A stretch of DNA of 32,210 bases, taken from the NCBI GenBank assembly GCA_003140095.1, contig PLIU01000341.1:1-32210 (forward strand). Reading direction: 5' to 3'. The stretch is from Verrucomicrobiales bacterium (GTDB taxonomy: Bacteria; Verrucomicrobiota; Verrucomicrobiia; Limisphaerales; Palsa-1400). The notes under the pieces were generated by a model. It made no database searches, was not told where the DNA came from, and worked only from the letters and a program-made list of their open reading frames with translations. Below, piece after piece: positions 15,601 to 24,491 of this stretch (position 1 is its first letter; every line of letters starts with the position of its first letter). The translations under genes were made by a program, and so were the position numbers.

Positions 15601-16410
15601 TTATTTCGTCACACTGTTCGTTTCGCCCACCCCGGCCGCCCACAGGATTGCGTTGCGAAACAGGGTTTGGTAGGCATCGTTCTTAAACAGGCTGGGATGG
15701 TGTCCCATGAGGATATAAACATTGCGGGCCTTCATCTTTTCGTTGGTCCAAATAACAGGATGGTCCCCCATTTTGATGTCAGACGATGGCTGATAAGATG
15801 ATTCATCCACATGGGCCAAAACATGCACGTTGGGCCGGGGATCCCTATCATAGGTGTACCATTCCTCCTCATCGACCACAAAGGTTGCCGGCAATCCCTT
15901 TAGACATGGATGAGCCGCGTCCTCGACCACCACAGTCCCCGCGACCCGCTTGGCAATGTAGCTCTTGAAACGAATGCCGCCCATGAAATCAGAGAACCAA
16001 GGCCAGATTGGGTAACCGTCAAACTCTCCCAGCAAGGTCGCGTGATGAAGGCCAACCCACCCTCCCCTGCCCTGTTCAATATAATCCTGAAAAGCAGCCT
16101 TGGCTTCGTCGCTCCATCGGTAGGGAGGATAATTAAGTTGAATAAACACCTGGTACTTGGCCAGGAAAGCCTTGTTGAATTGATTCGGATTCGCGAAAAC
16201 ATCGACCGCAAAATGATCCCTCGCGGCTGTGCCCTTGAGCCATTCCAGGGCTGCCACCACGAACGCTGCGTGCTGGTCTCCACGTTCCGCCAAGACTAAA
16301 GCGTGAAACCGGTTCGTATCGTTTTGTGCGAAGGCTGGTAAAGCAGCCAGGGCCAAAAAGCCGGCCGCCAATTGGATCGCAGTGGTTACCTTAAGAATAT
16401 TTATTTTCAT
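15601..16410 (-). CDS. Secreted ThuA-domain protein (second of two)
   Basis: 269 aa from the ATG at 16410, which overlaps the GH9 stop as ATGA. A clear signal peptide (about residues 1-28, ending LPAFAQND) is followed by a ThuA-like domain: LAKYQVFIQLNYPPY, GRGGWVGLHHATLLGEF, KMGDHPVIWTNEKMKARN, VYILMGHHPSLF and FRNAILWAAGVGE. The GLHHA and LMGHHP motifs are closer to the typical ThuA His-containing motifs than those of its downstream neighbour (GFHFAG and MNMGHND). The two are clearly paralogous but far apart in sequence, so this is an old duplication or separate recruitment. It probably acts in the periplasm with the GH9 enzyme on a shared substrate, by inference from context only. Confidence 0.84.
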   Translation of the reverse strand: MKINILKVTTAIQLAAGFLALAALPAFAQNDTNRFHALVLAERGDQHAAFVVAALEWLKGTAARDHFAVDVFANPNQFNKAFLAKYQVFIQLNYPPYRWSDEAKAAFQDYIEQGRGGWVGLHHATLLGEFDGYPIWPWFSDFMGGIRFKSYIAKRVAGTVVVEDAAHPCLKGLPATFVVDEEEWYTYDRDPRPNVHVLAHVDESSYQPSSDIKMGDHPVIWTNEKMKARNVYILMGHHPSLFKNDAYQTLFRNAILWAAGVGETNSVTK

Positions 16411-18239
16411 TTTGAGGACATGGCGGCCACCGCCTGAAGGAACCAGGCTGAATGAGGCAGCCATTGCTCCGTCCAGCGCCATTCGTTGCCGTTCGCGTGC
16501 ATTTTAAAGTCAATCCCGGAACCGTCCGGGTTGCCGTCTTTGCCCGTGATGCCATTTGATATTCCCCCACGTCCGGAGCCGTGGCCAAAACTCGAACTCA
16601 TATACGGGACATTCTTTTTCCCGAACTGAAACATGAAACACATATCGTAAGGATTTCCACCCAATATCCACGCGATCTGATCGCCGGCGAAATTGGCCAA
16701 ATCTGTTTTGACTCCGTATGCGCCCGGCCCCGGATAAACCAGCCGCCCGCCTACAATAGCGGCCGCGGCCAGCGATGCCAGACGCGCATTTTCTCCCTGC
16801 CACCACCAGCCGCTTTCATTTTCATGCGGTATGAAAAAGCCGTCCCTGACTTGCGCGCGAAACATAAACGTCTGCCGGGCATACCCGAAAGGATTGCTGG
16901 CATTGCTTGTGACCCGCAAATTGTAATCCAAGGCTTTTTTGATCGTGCCGAGCGCCGCCTCACGGGAGGGCGGGTCATCTTCCCTTTCCAAATAACGCGC
17001 CAGTGCAATGACCGGCAGCCCGGCGTCCGACGCGTGCCAAAAGGGGCGGTTGGATTCATTGGCGATAAAATAACCTTCCGGCGTTATTCTTCCGGCCAGA
17101 TTTTTCGCGCGTTTCCGCGCTTCATCGCGATAGACCCCCTGCTCCGTCGCCATCCACAATTCAGAGGCAGCCATCAGCGCGCAGTAATCGTCAATAATGT
17201 TCTCTTTGCCGTCATCATCGTATTTGGTGTTATTGGCCTGCAAATGCGCGAACGCGCGCTCCGCCCCTGCCAGATACTGCCGCGCTGAAAATTCCCCGTC
17301 CTTCTTCCATTGCGAAATGCGCGCCAAAGCTGCTATGGCCATGCCCCCTCCTTCCCGAAATGCGCATTGGTAATCAGAGGTGGTTTTGCTGTCCGCCAGC
17401 AGCCCGACCACGCGGCGCGCCTCCGCATCCTTTTTGAAGTAGCTGAACACCGTCATATAAAAATAACCATCGGGCGACAGCGAACGCATCAAGTAGTCGG
17501 CGCCGTAAATAGCTTCATCCATCAATGGTGTCTTTGCCTTCATGTAGTCAAGCAGCGAAGGGGCGGTGTCCACTAGGTTGGCCATGGACCAAACCACCAG
17601 CGGCGTTTGCTGGGGAGACATGAAATTCGCGTAGGCCAGATGGGAGAAGTATTTGCTGACATCCCCCGAGGCGTCACACCATCCTCCCCGCACATCCACC
17701 CTGTTGGTGCTGCCATAAAGCAGCACATGTTGGTCTGCCTTCAATTCTTCAGGCGAACTCGCCCGCTGATGGTGGTAGTATTGTACGATGGCAGGAACGG
17801 TTTGTGTGGCCAGCGCGTTTTTCCCGATTTCGAAGTCGAAGGAGTTGTATTCTTTTCCAATTCGGTCAATGGCCAGCCGGAAATGGCCCGCCTTCTTGAA
17901 GGAGGAGAAGTCAGCCCGATAGAAGAATCTTCCTGGAAACCATTCTTCACACTCCTGACCGCGAGCCAGCGCTCCCTCCCACACCGTACCCAAAGTCACC
18001 GCATCCTTTGCTCGAATCCGGCTCGATTCCGGAAGCCGTTTGCTGGTTTCCACCACGGCAAACTTTGGGGCTGCTCGATCGTACGCCACCTGGTTCACAT
18101 GAATGACAACGTCTTCCGGCGCGGTTCGCGGATCCTTTTCTTCTGGAGGGGCTTGTGCCAGAGCCAGGCAACCCCATCCAAAACAAGAAAAAACGATCAA
18201 CGCGAAACCTATGGAACCGGTTGCTGGTTTTCGAATCAT
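16407..18239 (-). CDS. Secreted glycoside hydrolase family 9 enzyme (endoglucanase/exo-glycosidase type)
   Basis: 610 aa from the ATG at 18239; an in-frame TTG at 18305 would only lengthen the leader. A signal peptide covers about 1-30. Residues about 40-140 resemble the N-terminal Ig-like CelD_N domain (IHVNQVAYDRAAPKFAVVE). The (alpha/alpha)6 GH9 domain follows. Its Asp pair is in GGWCDASGDVSKYF (Asp189, Asp193), and the candidate acid is Glu586 in GNEWRWTEQWLPHSAW (Glu591 also possible). The DASGD spacing differs from the common DAGD. Family members hydrolyse beta-1,4-glucans, glucosaminides or related oligosaccharides by inversion, so substrate cannot be read from sequence. First gene of a three-gene secreted cassette with two ThuA proteins. 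Confidence 0.84.
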   Translation of the reverse strand: MIRKPATGSIGFALIVFSCFGWGCLALAQAPPEEKDPRTAPEDVVIHVNQVAYDRAAPKFAVVETSKRLPESSRIRAKDAVTLGTVWEGALARGQECEEWFPGRFFYRADFSSFKKAGHFRLAIDRIGKEYNSFDFEIGKNALATQTVPAIVQYYHHQRASSPEELKADQHVLLYGSTNRVDVRGGWCDASGDVSKYFSHLAYANFMSPQQTPLVVWSMANLVDTAPSLLDYMKAKTPLMDEAIYGADYLMRSLSPDGYFYMTVFSYFKKDAEARRVVGLLADSKTTSDYQCAFREGGGMAIAALARISQWKKDGEFSARQYLAGAERAFAHLQANNTKYDDDGKENIIDDYCALMAASELWMATEQGVYRDEARKRAKNLAGRITPEGYFIANESNRPFWHASDAGLPVIALARYLEREDDPPSREAALGTIKKALDYNLRVTSNASNPFGYARQTFMFRAQVRDGFFIPHENESGWWWQGENARLASLAAAAIVGGRLVYPGPGAYGVKTDLANFAGDQIAWILGGNPYDMCFMFQFGKKNVPYMSSSFGHGSGRGGISNGITGKDGNPDGSGIDFKMHANGNEWRWTEQWLPHSAWFLQAVAAMSSK

Positions 18240-18321
18240 AATCAAACACGACACCGGCTTTTCGCCGCGAGGAAGAAGTAAGGCTTGATCGCAGTTAGAG
18301 GTCAAGGAACATCCATCGCAA

Positions 18322-18699
18322 ATGACACGCTGGCTGCTGCTCTTGATGCTTCATTCCGTTTTTTTGGTTTGCCCCTTGATTTTGGCGCAGGCTGGTGCAG
18401 TCTCAGGCCATGTCGTGCCTGTTGCGATTCCAGAGCGCGCGGGTCATGTGCCATGGCCTGAGCAGGCGAAAAGAGCATGGTCTCATCAAGCGATCCAGCC
18501 TTGGCGTCGCGTGTGCCGTGATGTCGCTGATTTTTGCCGTCAGCGTGGCCAGAGGCGACGATGGCTTGGCCAACACTCTGCCCATCGGGACCTCCGCGCC
18601 GGACTTTATTCTTCCTGGAATCGATGGCCGCAACCACTCGCTTCAAGATTACGCCGACGCCAGGATTTTGGTGATTATTTTCACGGCCAATCATTGTAA
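18322..18699 (+). other. ORF opening with a signal peptide, overlapping the redoxin gene in another frame
   Basis: ATG at 18322 opens a frame whose first 23 residues look like a very good signal peptide (MTRWLLLLMLHSVFLVCPL, then ILAQAG). After about residue 45 it turns into an Arg/Trp-rich sequence that is clearly the shadow of the redoxin gene. AAGGA lies 14 nt upstream of the ATG. It could be a translated leader, the 5' remnant of a lost secreted gene, or chance. Only about 18322-18460 is plausible as coding. Confidence 0.25.
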
Positions 18700-19603
18700 A
18701 ACGGCTCAAGCCTACGAGGGTCGCATCATCCAACTGGTCAAAGATTACAAGGATAAGGGGGTGACGGTGGTGGGGATCGCTCCCAACGATCCCCAGGCCC
18801 TGAGCCTGAGCGAGTTGGTTTACTCCGATCTCGGCGATTCCTTTGAAGAATTGAAAATTCGCGCCCAAGAGAGGGGATTCAATTTTTCCTACCTCTACGA
18901 TGGCGACAGCCAAAAGGTCAGCCGCGCTTATGGACCGGTTTCCACTCCCCATGTCTTCATCTTCGATCAAGCGCGCAAACTCCGCTATGTCGGGCGGATT
19001 GACGATTCAGAAAATATCGCCGCAGTGACCAAGCACGACGCCCGCAACGCCCTGGATGCCCTGCTGGCGGGAAAACCCGTTCCGGTGGAAAAGACCAGGA
19101 CCTTTGGTTGTTCCATCAAGTGGTCTGAAAAAAGGGCGGCGGCCGCGCGGGAGCTGGAAGCCATGGAGAAAGAACCTGTGGCTTTGCAAACCGCCGGCGT
19201 GCTAAGCATTAAAGCATTAGTTGCAAACGACACACCCAAAATGCTTCTGATTAATGTCTGGGCCACTTGGTGCGGCCCCTGTCTGGCTGAACTTCCGGAA
19301 TTCGTGACCATGAACAGAATGTACCGGAACGGCAACTTCGAGCTTGTCACCATCAGCGCGGACGCCCCGGAGCGGAAGGCCAATGTCCTCGCCCACCTGC
19401 AGGACCGGCACGTTGCCGCGCGAAATTATATTTTTGACAACAAGGATATGGACGCCCTGGCCAACGCCCTTGATGCGGAGTGGCCGGGAGGGCTTCCTTA
19501 CACCATTTTGGTGGCGCCTGGCGGCAAGATCATTCAACGCCAAATGGGACAAGTAGATTCGATGAAACTAAAGAAAGTCATTGCTCTCTATCCAACACGG
19601 TAG
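18446..19603 (+). CDS. Secreted protein with two thioredoxin-fold domains (peroxiredoxin-like plus TlpA-like)
   Basis: 385 aa from the ATG at 18446; ATG 18410 and GTG 18395 are in-frame alternatives. The leader has a basic segment and a hydrophobic run ending AVSVARG, suggesting export. The N-terminal domain (about residues 40-200) is AhpC/TSA redoxin-like: GTSAPDFILPGIDG, then FTANHCKTAQAYEGR with Cys84. PVC relatives often read CNHC here, so the first Cys of a CxxC appears lost (Ala). The C-terminal domain (about 245-385) is TlpA/ResA-like with WATWCGPC (Cys276, Cys279) and cis-Pro region GGLPYTIL. The likely role is periplasmic thiol reduction. It is 44 nt upstream of hutH, same strand. 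Confidence 0.8.
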   Translation: MCHGLSRRKEHGLIKRSSLGVACAVMSLIFAVSVARGDDGLANTLPIGTSAPDFILPGIDGRNHSLQDYADARILVIIFTANHCKTAQAYEGRIIQLVKDYKDKGVTVVGIAPNDPQALSLSELVYSDLGDSFEELKIRAQERGFNFSYLYDGDSQKVSRAYGPVSTPHVFIFDQARKLRYVGRIDDSENIAAVTKHDARNALDALLAGKPVPVEKTRTFGCSIKWSEKRAAAARELEAMEKEPVALQTAGVLSIKALVANDTPKMLLINVWATWCGPCLAELPEFVTMNRMYRNGNFELVTISADAPERKANVLAHLQDRHVAARNYIFDNKDMDALANALDAEWPGGLPYTILVAPGGKIIQRQMGQVDSMKLKKVIALYPTR

Positions 19604-19647
19604 AAAAACATTGTGGCTTTGGCTGGCTTTTCGGTGCTTTTTCAATT

Positions 19648-21207
19648 ATGTCCATTTCCACCGAGGCACTGATCCTGAACGGCGGCGCGCTTGGTTTGGC
19701 CGACGTGGAGCTTGTGGCCCGCCAGCGTGCGCCGGTGAAACTCGGCGCCGATGCTCAGGCGCGGCTGGTTTCGTCCCGGCAGGCGCTCGAGGACGCCATC
19801 GCCGCGGGCGAAGTGATCTATGGTGTCAATACTGGGTTTGGCTCGCTGGCCAATCGCCGGGTGGAAGGCTCGCAGCTTGCCGAAATCCAGAAGAACCTCC
19901 TCCGCTCCCATGCCGCCGGCGTCGGAGAACCGCTCCCGGAGGAAGTCGTTCGCGCCATGTTGTTGCTCCTGGCCGCATCTTTGGCGCGCGGCTTTTCCGG
20001 TGTTCGACCGGTCGTGGCCGGGCAGGTGGTGAATTTGTTGAACGCGGGCGTCACGCCGGTTGTTCCCGCTGTCGGCTCGGTGGGCGCTTCCGGGGACCTG
20101 GCGCCGCTGGCCCATGCCGCCCTTGTGCTGATCGGCGAAGGCGAAGCAGTCTTTGAAGGGCAGCGCCTCGGCGGCAGGGAAGCATTGCATGCGGCGGGGC
20201 TGGTGCCGATTGAGCTGGAGGCCAAGGAAGGCCTGGCGCTCATCAACGGCACGCACATGATGGCCGCCATCGCCGCGCTGGTGCTCGCCGACTTGGATCG
20301 TCTGTTTGCCGCCGCCTTATGCGCGGCGGCCATGTCCATTGACGCCTGCCGGGGAACCGACGCTTTCCTGGATGGCCGCGTCCACGCGGTTCGAGGCCAA
20401 GCCGGCCAAAGCGTCGTGGCCGCCGCGCTGGCTGCGCTGATCGAAGGCAGCCAGATTGTTCCGAGCCATCTGCACAACGATCCTCGCGTCCAGGATCCTT
20501 ACTCCTTGCGTTGCGCCCCGCAGGTGCTGGGAGCGGCGCTGGATGCGATCCGCTTTGCGCGCCGGACGGTGGAAATCGAACTCGGGGCGGTGACCGATAA
20601 CCCTCTGGTTTTCCCAAAGGATCCCGGCCACCAACGGCAATTCGTTTCCGCGGGAAATTTTCACGGCCTGCCGCTGGCCATCGTCCTGGAAACTCTCATC
20701 ATTGCGTTGACACACGTTGCGGGCATTGCGGAGCGCCGCGTTTATTTCATCCTGGCCGCCTCCGATGCGGAGAACCCGCTCAACCCCCACTTGTCGCCGG
20801 TTCCAGGTCTGCACTCGGGATTGATGATTACGCAGTACGTCGCCGCGGCGTGCTGCAACGAATTGATCGGGTTGTCGGTGCCGGCCAGCGTGGCCAACAT
20901 TCCAACCAGCGCGGGCATGGAAGACTACAACTCTTTCGGCGCCTCCTCCGCGCACAAGGCGCGCCGCGCTCTGGAACGGGCCACGCAGGTCGTCGCCATT
21001 GAACTCCTGTGCGCCGCCGAGGCCCTCGATTATCAGCGCCCCTTGCGCTCCGGCCCGGGCGTTGAAACAACGCACGCCGCCGTGCGCCGCATCGTGTCCA
21101 GACGCGCCGCCGACCGACCGCCCGCTCCTGAAATCGCCGCCTTGGAACAACTTATCCTGCAAGGAGGCTTCAGCAACGGCAGCTCGCGAGGTTTGACCGC
21201 CCCATGA
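19648..21207 (+). CDS. hutH: Histidine ammonia-lyase
   Basis: 519 aa. Catalyses L-histidine to trans-urocanate plus ammonia, the first step of histidine degradation, in the cytoplasm. The MIO cofactor is formed from the Ala147-Ser148-Gly149 triplet in [14 protein letters not shown]. Also visible are YGVNTGFG (catalytic Tyr), [22 protein letters not shown] and the SAGNFHG motif. Length matches the family (about 510). I chose the ATG at 19648 ([12 protein letters not shown]), because the longer in-frame extension overlaps the redoxin gene. No clear Shine-Dalgarno is present. The stop overlaps the hutU start as ATGA. The short gap to the redoxin gene leaves it open whether hut has its own promoter. 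Confidence 0.96.
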   Translation: MSISTEALILNGGALGLADVELVARQRAPVKLGADAQARLVSSRQALEDAIAAGEVIYGVNTGFGSLANRRVEGSQLAEIQKNLLRSHAAGVGEPLPEEVVRAMLLLLAASLARGFSGVRPVVAGQVVNLLNAGVTPVVPAVGSVGASGDLAPLAHAALVLIGEGEAVFEGQRLGGREALHAAGLVPIELEAKEGLALINGTHMMAAIAALVLADLDRLFAAALCAAAMSIDACRGTDAFLDGRVHAVRGQAGQSVVAAALAALIEGSQIVPSHLHNDPRVQDPYSLRCAPQVLGAALDAIRFARRTVEIELGAVTDNPLVFPKDPGHQRQFVSAGNFHGLPLAIVLETLIIALTHVAGIAERRVYFILAASDAENPLNPHLSPVPGLHSGLMITQYVAAACCNELIGLSVPASVANIPTSAGMEDYNSFGASSAHKARRALERATQVVAIELLCAAEALDYQRPLRSGPGVETTHAAVRRIVSRRAADRPPAPEIAALEQLILQGGFSNGSSRGLTAP

Positions 21208-22898
21208 ATCCCTCGCCAAACACCTCCCTTTCCGGCGTCGCCCGCGTCGTCCGTGCGCCGCGCGGCACAAAGCTCTCCTGCAAAACCTGGCCGGCCGAAG
21301 CCGCCTTGCGCATGTTGATGAACAACCTTGATCCCGAGGTGGCGGAAGATCCGGCGCATCTGATTGTCTATGGCGGACGCGGACAGGCGGCCCGTTCCTG
21401 GGAGGCGTTTGACGCCATTGTCGCCTGCCTGCGGAATCTTGAACCCGACGAGACATTACTGGTGCAATCTGGCAAACCGGTGGGAGTGTTGCGCACACAC
21501 GAACACGCTCCACGGGTGCTCATCGCCAACAGCAACCTTGTCCCGCATTGGGCCACGCAGGAGCATTTTGACGAGCTGGCCCGGCGGGGGCTTATGATGT
21601 TCGGCCAGATGACCGCCGGTTCCTGGATTTACATCGGCACGCAAGGCATTTTGCAGGGCACTTACGAAACTTTTGCGGAATGCGCCCGCCAACATTTCCA
21701 GGGCAGCCTGGCGGGGCGGCTGGTGGTCACGGCGGGTTGCGGCGGCATGGGTGGCGCGCAACCTCTTTCGGTGACCATGAACGACGGCGTTTGTCTCATT
21801 GCGGACGTCGATCCTGAAAGACTTCTCCGGCGCGCGGCCACGCGCTATCTGGACGAAATGGTGGATGGAGTCGATGCGTCCATTGACCGCGCGCTGGTTT
21901 GCGTGCAGGAAAAGCGGCCTGTTTCGTTGGGCGTTGCAGCCAATGCCGTTGACTTGCTCGAACGGTTGCTGGCGCGCGGCATCACGCCCGATGTCGTCAC
22001 CGATCAAACTTCGGCACACGATGTCGCCAGTTATGTGCCGGCGGATCTTTCACTGGCCGAGGCGGTTGCCTTGCGCGAACGCAACGCCGCCGATTATGCC
22101 GCGCGCAGCCTGGACACGATGGTCCGGCATGTGCGGGCGATGGTGGAACTCAAACGGCGCGGCGCGGTCGTGTTCGATTACGGCAACAACATCCGCCAGC
22201 GCGCCAAGGAACGCGGTTTTGCCGATGCCTTTGAATTCCCCGGATTCGTGCCCGCCTACATTCGTCCTCAATTCTGCCTGGGACGCGGGCCGTTTCGCTG
22301 GGTGGCGCTTTCGGGTGAGGCGGACGACATCTACACCACGGATCGCGCCCTCATGGAATTGTTTCCGCAGGACAAAAGTCTTCATCGCTGGCTGAACCTG
22401 GCCGCGCGGCGGGTGCAATTCCAGGGCTTGCCGGCGCGCATTTGCTGGCTCGGCCTCGGCCAGCGGGACAAGGCGGGATTGCTTTTCAACGAACTGGTCC
22501 GCACCGGCAGAGTGGCGGGGCCAATCGTCATCGGTCGCGACCACCTCGATGCCGGTTCCGTCGCCTCGCCCAATCGCGAAACCGAAGGCATGAAGGATGG
22601 CACGGACGCAGTCAGCGACTGGCCGTTGCTCAACGCCATGGTCAACACCGCCAGCGGCGCTTCGTGGGTCAGCTTTCATCACGGTGGCGGGGTGGGCATC
22701 GGCTATTCCCAGCACGCCGGCCAGGTCATCGTGGCGGATGGAACGCCGGAAGCCGCCCGCCGGATTGCGCGCGTGCTCACCAATGATCCTGCGATGGGCG
22801 TGCTGCGGCACGCGGACGCCGGCTACGAAGCCGCGCTTCGTTGCGCCAGGGAGCAGGGATTGGCCATCCCTTTGCCAGGGGCGAAGGCGCAACCTTGA
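21204..22898 (+). CDS. hutU: Urocanate hydratase
   Basis: 564 aa, the normal family length (about 555). Converts urocanate to 4-imidazolone-5-propionate using tightly bound NAD+ as an electrophile. Visible landmarks are [55 protein letters not shown] (Cys414, by position the conserved urocanase cysteine), [20 protein letters not shown] and [17 protein letters not shown]. Translation is coupled to hutH by the ATGA overlap. All expected blocks are present, so it should be active. Confidence 0.96.
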   Translation: MNPSPNTSLSGVARVVRAPRGTKLSCKTWPAEAALRMLMNNLDPEVAEDPAHLIVYGGRGQAARSWEAFDAIVACLRNLEPDETLLVQSGKPVGVLRTHEHAPRVLIANSNLVPHWATQEHFDELARRGLMMFGQMTAGSWIYIGTQGILQGTYETFAECARQHFQGSLAGRLVVTAGCGGMGGAQPLSVTMNDGVCLIADVDPERLLRRAATRYLDEMVDGVDASIDRALVCVQEKRPVSLGVAANAVDLLERLLARGITPDVVTDQTSAHDVASYVPADLSLAEAVALRERNAADYAARSLDTMVRHVRAMVELKRRGAVVFDYGNNIRQRAKERGFADAFEFPGFVPAYIRPQFCLGRGPFRWVALSGEADDIYTTDRALMELFPQDKSLHRWLNLAARRVQFQGLPARICWLGLGQRDKAGLLFNELVRTGRVAGPIVIGRDHLDAGSVASPNRETEGMKDGTDAVSDWPLLNAMVNTASGASWVSFHHGGGVGIGYSQHAGQVIVADGTPEAARRIARVLTNDPAMGVLRHADAGYEAALRCAREQGLAIPLPGAKAQP

Positions 22899-22952
22899 AG
22901 CACCGAACACAATTGGCTGTTCAAAGCGCCCAAAATTGCCCATTTAATCCTG

Positions 22953-24476
22953 ATGAAACGACTCATTGAATGCGTCCCCAATTTTTCCGAAGGCCGTGAC
23001 CCGGCCAAAGTGGACGCGATAGTCGGGGCCATGAGCGCCGTCCCAGGAGTTTTTATTCTTGGCCACGAAATGGACGCCGATCACAACCGCTGCGTCGTCA
23101 CTCTTGCGGGAGAGCCGGACGCGGTGGCCGAGGCCGCGATCCTGGGCGTGGGCAAAGCCACCGAGTTGATTGACCTGACCAAACATACCGGCGCTCATCC
23201 GCGTCTGGGCGCAACCGACGTCGTGCCTTTCATCCCCATCGCGGGTGTGACGATCGAAGACTGCGTCGCCCTGGCCCATCGCGTGGGCCGCGAGATTTGG
23301 CAGCGCTACCGCGTTCCCGTTTATTTCTATGAGGCGGCGGCGATGCGTCCCGACCGCGCCAATCTCGAAAAAATCCGGCGCGGCCAATTTGAAGGGATTC
23401 GCGCTGAAATACGGACCAAGCCTGAACGCGCCCCGGATGTGGGCGAGGCGGAATTGCATCCCACAGCCGGCGCCATTGTTGTGGGGGCGCGCAAATTTCT
23501 GATTGCCTACAACATCAATTTGAGCACGTCAGACGTTGAGATTGCCAACAAGATCGCCAAAGCTATTCGCTTTTCCAGCGGCGGTTTGCGCAACGTGAAA
23601 TCCATGGGGGTGGAATTGAAAGCGCGGAAACTGGCGCAAGTTTCCATCAACCTGACCGACTTCGAGCAAACGCCGATGCACCGCGTCTATGAAATGGTCA
23701 GGCGCGAAGCGGAACGTTATGGCGTCTTGCCCGTCGGCAGCGAGATCGTGGGCCTCGTGCCGGGAAAAGCGCTCGAAATGGCGGCGGATTATTTCCTGCA
23801 ACTCGAAGACTTCTCGTCAGCACAAATCCTCGAAAATCGCCTGGCCGGCGCGCTGGCCGGTGTTCCGGCTCATGCCGGTTCGAGAGATGGCAAACTGGCC
23901 GCGCTGGCCCGTCCTTTCGTCACGGCGGTGGCGGAACCGACGCCTACGCCTGGCGGCGGCAGCGTGGCGGCATTCGCCGTCGCGCTGGCGGCGGGGCTTG
24001 GCCAGATGGTGGCGGGACTTTCGCGTAAAAAGAAATCACAGGCCGCCCACTTCGAGGCTCTCTCCACCGCGCTCGACGAGCTTCGCCGCACCTCGGACAC
24101 CCTCTTGGAAGCAATCGATCGCGACGCGGCATCTTATGACGCTGTCCTGGCCTCATTCAAACTGCCGCAAGGAGATGAAGCGGAACGAGACCTCCGAAAA
24201 ATTGCCATTGAAGCGGCCACGCGCGGCGCTGCCGAAGTGCCGATGAAGGTGGCCGAAGCGGCCGTGGCGCTTGATGAACGCCTGGCGGAATTGGAAAGGA
24301 TTGCGGCGGCGGCCATGCGGTCGGACCTTCGCGTCGCGCGCCTCATGGCCGCGGCGGGCGCGAAAGGAGCGCTAGAAAACGTTGAGATCAACCTCGAATC
24401 ACTCACCGACGCCGCCTATGTGCAGACCATGCGCGCCCGTTCCAACTCGGTCCAAGCGCGTCTGGCCCATGCCTAA
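22953..24476 (+). CDS. ftcD: Fused glutamate formimidoyltransferase / formimidoyltetrahydrofolate cyclodeaminase
   Basis: 507 aa. Residues 1-300 are the formiminotransferase (CVPNFSEGRDPAKVDAI, catalytic His82 in TKHTGAHPRLGATDVVPF), which moves the formimino group of N-formimino-glutamate to tetrahydrofolate. Residues about 320-507 are the cyclodeaminase (TPTPGGGSVAAFAVALAAGLG), which releases ammonia and yields 5,10-methenyl-THF. Many bacteria encode these as separate proteins or use HutG/HutF; the fused form is the arrangement of animals and some bacteria. The His position is the same as in mammalian FTCD. The gene lies 54 nt after hutU and 15 nt before hutI, completing a folate-linked histidine pathway that ends in glutamate. 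Confidence 0.95.
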   Translation: MKRLIECVPNFSEGRDPAKVDAIVGAMSAVPGVFILGHEMDADHNRCVVTLAGEPDAVAEAAILGVGKATELIDLTKHTGAHPRLGATDVVPFIPIAGVTIEDCVALAHRVGREIWQRYRVPVYFYEAAAMRPDRANLEKIRRGQFEGIRAEIRTKPERAPDVGEAELHPTAGAIVVGARKFLIAYNINLSTSDVEIANKIAKAIRFSSGGLRNVKSMGVELKARKLAQVSINLTDFEQTPMHRVYEMVRREAERYGVLPVGSEIVGLVPGKALEMAADYFLQLEDFSSAQILENRLAGALAGVPAHAGSRDGKLAALARPFVTAVAEPTPTPGGGSVAAFAVALAAGLGQMVAGLSRKKKSQAAHFEALSTALDELRRTSDTLLEAIDRDAASYDAVLASFKLPQGDEAERDLRKIAIEAATRGAAEVPMKVAEAAVALDERLAELERIAAAAMRSDLRVARLMAAAGAKGALENVEINLESLTDAAYVQTMRARSNSVQARLAHA

Positions 24477-24491
24477 GGCGGCCCGTTCCCC

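Noticed and set aside
18302-18970. 222-codon open frame on the minus strand opposite the redoxin gene
   Set aside because: The redoxin frame has clear family motifs through this region; the antisense frame has none and its start has no ribosome site.
24477-24491. Riboswitch or attenuator in the hut operon gaps
   Set aside because: The gaps between hut genes (15-55 nt) are too short to hold a known riboswitch, and no stable hairpin with a T-run was seen.
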